In this document: piece by piece, positions 27,643-30,662 of the stretch
How the letters are laid out: every line of letters starts with the position of its first letter
Numbering within the stretch: position 1 is the stretch's first letter
NCBI GenBank assembly: GCA_001579985.1
Contig: LRSR01003008.1
Location: 1 to 30,662, forward strand
DNA: 30,662 nucleotides
From: Hypsibius dujardini
Taxonomy: Eukaryota > Tardigrada > Eutardigrada > Parachela > Hypsibiidae
Reading direction: 5' to 3'
Position numbers and translations under genes: made by a program
The notes under the pieces: model-generated
What the model saw: the letters and a program-made list of their open reading frames with translations, nothing else
Databases searched by the model: none
Told to the model about the DNA's origin: nothing

Positions 27643-29443
27643 TCACTGAGCTTTCGGCTGCGAGAAGTCTGGGAAAATGTCTTTTACTTTGCTGTGAGTG
27701 GTCAAGCTGAACTGGCTTCGCCGTTTCCAACTTAACAGGCCCAGATTCTCATCTGAACTCTTACGCTTTCCACAACCCAAATCCCGGTGGTTCCGATTCA
27801 CTTGTTCATCCTTGGTCGGAAGTGATTTCTCGCTGTGAGCTCCAGACCACATCGACGCAGCAGTCCGCTAAAAACACATCAAAACTTCATTAGTTATTCC
27901 GACAGAAATAATAATGCCAGTCTATTGATCTGCCTAATTTATGGAGCTCTACACTGACTGATTATTTTCTTTTTCTGTGGTGGTCTATGAACACTTATTT
28001 CATTTAACTCACCGATTGAGCGGTCATCCGGCCTGCAGGAATGACCGAAGCCGAAAACCGATTGGCGGCGGTGCCGCATCCTCCGGAAGCGTTGATAGGC
28101 GACGAAACTGATGAGCTTCCCGATGAGACCGGTGCCTTCAACACACGGTCTTCATTCGTCGAGAGAGCAAACGGTGCCGGTGGAGTCTTGGACGGTGGAG
28201 TCTTGGGCGGTGGAGTCTTAGGCGGTGGAGCGGGCAGATCGGTGAAGTTAGAGGTGAAACGCGGCTTCCATGTCAATGCCTCTTCTTCTAAGTTGTTGCT
28301 AATCGAGTCTTCCTCCTCCTTGGAGCGGGCCCAGTCGAAGAAGAAGGACCTGCCGTGGATGCGCTTGGTCCCGCTGAACCGTCGCGAATAATTGTCGTTG
28401 GGGCGCCAAACGACTTTCAAGAGGGAATGCTTAATCATCTCCTTCTGCTCGCCGTCCAGAGTAGAAATCGACTTCTGCTTCGGTCGCTCTGCAATATATC
28501 AGACCGTCTTCGAATTAAAGGAACCCAATGGCTTCGTTCAAGACTGACCAAACGCAGTGGCAGAAATCATATACCCTCTTCGGTGATCGCATGGCGTCTC
28601 CCTTCCACTTCTTCCTCTTGCCGCCGCTCTTCCTCCTTCTTCTCGCTCTCCGCCAGGAACGCGAGTGACGAAGGACCTGCATCCAAACGACAACATGAGC
28701 ACATACCGTATCATTTCTAAGCTCAGAACATATAAGTAGCAGTATTAGCGTAGCTTACCGGCATTGATATCTTCCTCGCCGTAAATGGTCTTGGCCTTCG
28801 TCCGCGGCTGGGGAAACCTGCCATCGGTGCGAGTATGCGGCAGTATCTCCAGCCTCTAGAAACAAAGCGCATGTTTCTAAACAAGTGATTATCATGCCAA
28901 TAGCGGACTGTACTCGCATTACGTCAGGATGAATACACTGATATTTCAACTATTTTGACAGTCAAGTCGAACAACGCAGACAAATAGTACAACTCATCAA
29001 TCAACCAACCAAGCCAATAAAGATTTCTGAGAAACTAAAGCTGTGATTTCAGATCATATTATAGCATCCAAAAATTCTGTTAAGCAGTCCAATAAATTGC
29101 AAGGGCGAATTGCATTGAATATCTGTAGAACGTTCTGTTGTAATTCATCAGTCACGCGGAATATAGCAACGGAATCACACAACTATCACGCACGCCTGAC
29201 ACTGATCAGCTGATTGTTCGGCGAGTGCGTTGCACTCAATCAATCAATCGATCCCCTTAGCCCCCTTTAAATACAGTCTCAATGCAGCCAATCTATCAAC
29301 ATATTGATTGAATTGATTGTGTAAAAGCGTGTGCTGCTGTCTTCCGCTGTTACAATGTAGAAAGGCATTTTGCTGTTTCTTACCTCGTCCTCGTTCAATT
29401 CGAATTCAGTGCTGTCGGCCATTACTTCAAAGGCCTCCTCCAT
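27643..29443 (-). CDS. Charged, proline-rich protein, family not recognised
   Basis: Exons 29443-29384, 28855-28759, 28676-28575, 28488-28013, 27867-27643 join with consistent phases and GT-AG borders to give 319 residues. The chosen start is MEEAFEVMADSTEF; the frame is open upstream to an acceptor, but I find no in-phase upstream ATG exon. Visible features: an acidic N-terminus, the stretch PHTRTDGRFPQPRTKAKTIY then GEEDINAG, and a Glu/Lys/Arg-rich helix (ESEKKEEERRQEEEVEGRR). Next come a conserved-looking block (HSLLKVVWRPNDNYSRRF, GTKRIHGRSFFFDWARS), PPPKTPPPKTPPSKTPP repeats, and a basic tail with GKRKSS. No membrane segment or signal peptide. Composition suggests a nuclear or scaffold protein, which is inference only. 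Confidence 0.72.
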
Positions 29444-30662
29444 TTTCACCGGTAGGAGGAGAATGCTATGGTCTTCGGAGAAAAAAGCCTGTTCAACGAC
29501 AAAGTCGGCCACACCAATTTTGTCCCAAATAAAACCTGCACTGGAACTGTTGCAACTGACTGCCAACCAACACAGCCAGAGACCCTACGGCAAATCAATG
29601 AAATGAGTAGTTTCCGCAAGAAAAAAATCAAATACGGTTGAAGGATTACCAGCTTTTCTTGTGAGCAAGATGGATGAGTGAAAATTTCGAATGAAAAACC
29701 TTGACAGTGCATCCATTGTAAGGAGTGCAGTCTTGTGCTTTCGATAGCATTGCGCAAATGGACAATCAATCAAGCAATATTCAATGGCGACCGGAAGGGG
29801 GCGCTGTTGGTGTAGTTAGCGGCTGGAGGTCAATCGTTTTGTTCGACGCCGACCTACTTACTGTACCCCCTTTCACCAGTGATCACTGATCACTGATCAG
29901 TGGTCAGTCACGCCAAGAGGCCAAACCAAGACAAGACCTGGTGAACCCCCATGAACGAGCTATTATTATTCATTTGTTAATTATTAAGACGATACAGCAA
30001 TAAGATGCTGTAACGGATAGAAATAACAAGCGATCCCTGGAAGAAATCGGGTGATATGGTATAAAGTACCAAGGTGGGTTGAATCGCTACATAGGTTGAA
30101 TCGGTCGGGTGGCGGAGGGCGCCACAAGTGTAAGCGACTTTAAATAAAACGCGTTGTTTACAATTTACACTTGTGGCGCCATCCGTTACCCGACCGATTC
30201 AACCCAAGTAGCGATTCAACCCGCCGCGTGTCCTTGCTACTAATGCTATGTAACTTTTCCCCGGAGGTGGGACGATTGTAATTTGAGCTTTCAAACGAAA
30301 CACGGTACAACCATCGTTAATAATGTGGAAACCACTCCCTTCTATCAAATTAAATATAATTTCTCCGTATAAATTTGTATTTCATAAAAAAACGTGAAAG
30401 TGTGGCTGTATCGGTAATGTGCGATATTAGAGTACAGTTATATCCGAGTTCGAATTCAGCAAGGACCAAAAGTGAATTATGAACTGTCTGAATATAGCCT
30501 CAAGGGGAAAGCATTCCAAGACGGTCGGCAACAGCGTCCAGGGAGGGCATGATCCTCCGACCAATCACAGTGCTTTCCTTAATGGATTTTCGCGCTGCCG
30601 GCCCGCCCACCGCGTTCATTTATGGCACACAGTTTGCTCCACAATGAGCAGGGCTACCTAAA
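29444..30662. other. Right-hand 1.2 kb without a supported gene
   Basis: Holds the 5' flank of the preceding minus-strand gene, including a probable 5'UTR acceptor near 29591-29590. A GATCACTGATCACTGATCAG palindromic cluster lies at about 29880-29905. The inverted-repeat element at 30073-30225 is listed separately. A 60-residue plus-strand frame at 30479-30661 shows no recognisable protein features, and I do not call it. Confidence 0.5.
30073..30225. mobile_element. Inverted-repeat element with ~61-bp arms
   Basis: The left arm (30073-30133) starts GGTGGGTTGAATCGCTACAT and runs through GGCGCCACAAGTGTAA. The right arm (about 30164-30225) is complementary with a handful of mismatches. Inside each arm GGTTGAATCG occurs twice, so the arm is itself a direct repeat. 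The loop is about 30 bp and AT-rich. No clear TA or other target duplication could be fixed, so the transposon class is uncertain. Confidence 0.8.

Noticed and set aside
28041-28391. Plus-strand Gly/Val-rich frame (GGVLGGGVLGGG)
   Set aside because: It is the antisense of the KTPP repeats of the minus-strand gene; no splice or homology support.
29384-29591. Longer N-terminus for the last gene, beginning before MEEAFEV
   Set aside because: The frame is open to an acceptor at about 29590, but the upstream ATG options I tested join out of phase, so I kept the internal ATG.
30479-30661. Plus-strand 60-residue frame at the right edge
   Set aside because: It has an ATG and stays open to the edge, but no domain, splice evidence or composition signal separates it from chance.

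Overview
This 30.7 kb window is animal nuclear DNA. The genes are split by short introns (about 60 bp to 1 kb) with GT-AG borders and consistent reading phases, and there is no operon layout. I joined exons by hand from splice sites, phase and protein-family similarity. The protein set (PDZ-RGS-C1 RhoGEF, PTTG1IP, LIV-1 zinc transporter, CtIP, ENGase) is metazoan. A C1 domain in the RhoGEF, as in fly RhoGEF2, and a kinesin-9 gene point to an invertebrate. The many CAAT/CAGA-type repeats and short introns would fit a small-genome ecdysozoan such as a tardigrade, but I cannot settle the taxon.

Layout, left to right: (1) 1-5616, minus: N-terminal ~840 residues of a PDZ-RGS-C1-DH Rho exchange factor, running off the left edge inside the DH domain. 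(2) 6271-8107, plus: PTTG1IP-like membrane protein, complete. (3) 8560-14676, minus: a large kinesin-9 (KIF6/KIF9) relative with a normal P-loop but eroded switch I and switch II. (4) 14946-17357, minus: LIV-1 family ZIP zinc transporter with a 9-nt micro-exon carrying its metal-binding HN pair. (5) 19234-19906, minus: small unrecognised protein. (6) 20786-22126, plus: compact CtIP/Sae2/Ctp1-type DNA end-resection factor. (7) 22599-24183, minus: FCF1 (UTP24), the PIN endonuclease of the small-subunit processome. (8) 24571-27315, plus: cytosolic ENGase (GH85). (9) 27643-29443, minus: unrecognised charged, proline-rich protein.

Three neighbouring pairs are divergent and probably share promoter regions (RhoGEF/PTTG1IP, gene 5/CtIP, FCF1/ENGase). 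Three pairs converge tail to tail. The genes are unrelated housekeeping or signalling genes, not a pathway cluster.

The introns carry many small inverted-repeat elements, most bounded by TA, as expected for Tc1/mariner-derived MITEs. They include a deleted Tc1-like element with a transposase remnant, a nearly complete 203-bp palindrome, two copies of one MITE family, and an inner MITE family nested inside other inverted repeats at two loci. There are also CAGA/TCTG microsatellites and several 16-22 bp minisatellites. The points most worth a second look are the kinesin with eroded switches, the ZIP micro-exon, the CtIP homologue, the inverted repeat flanking the CtIP promoter, and the duplicated splice acceptors.
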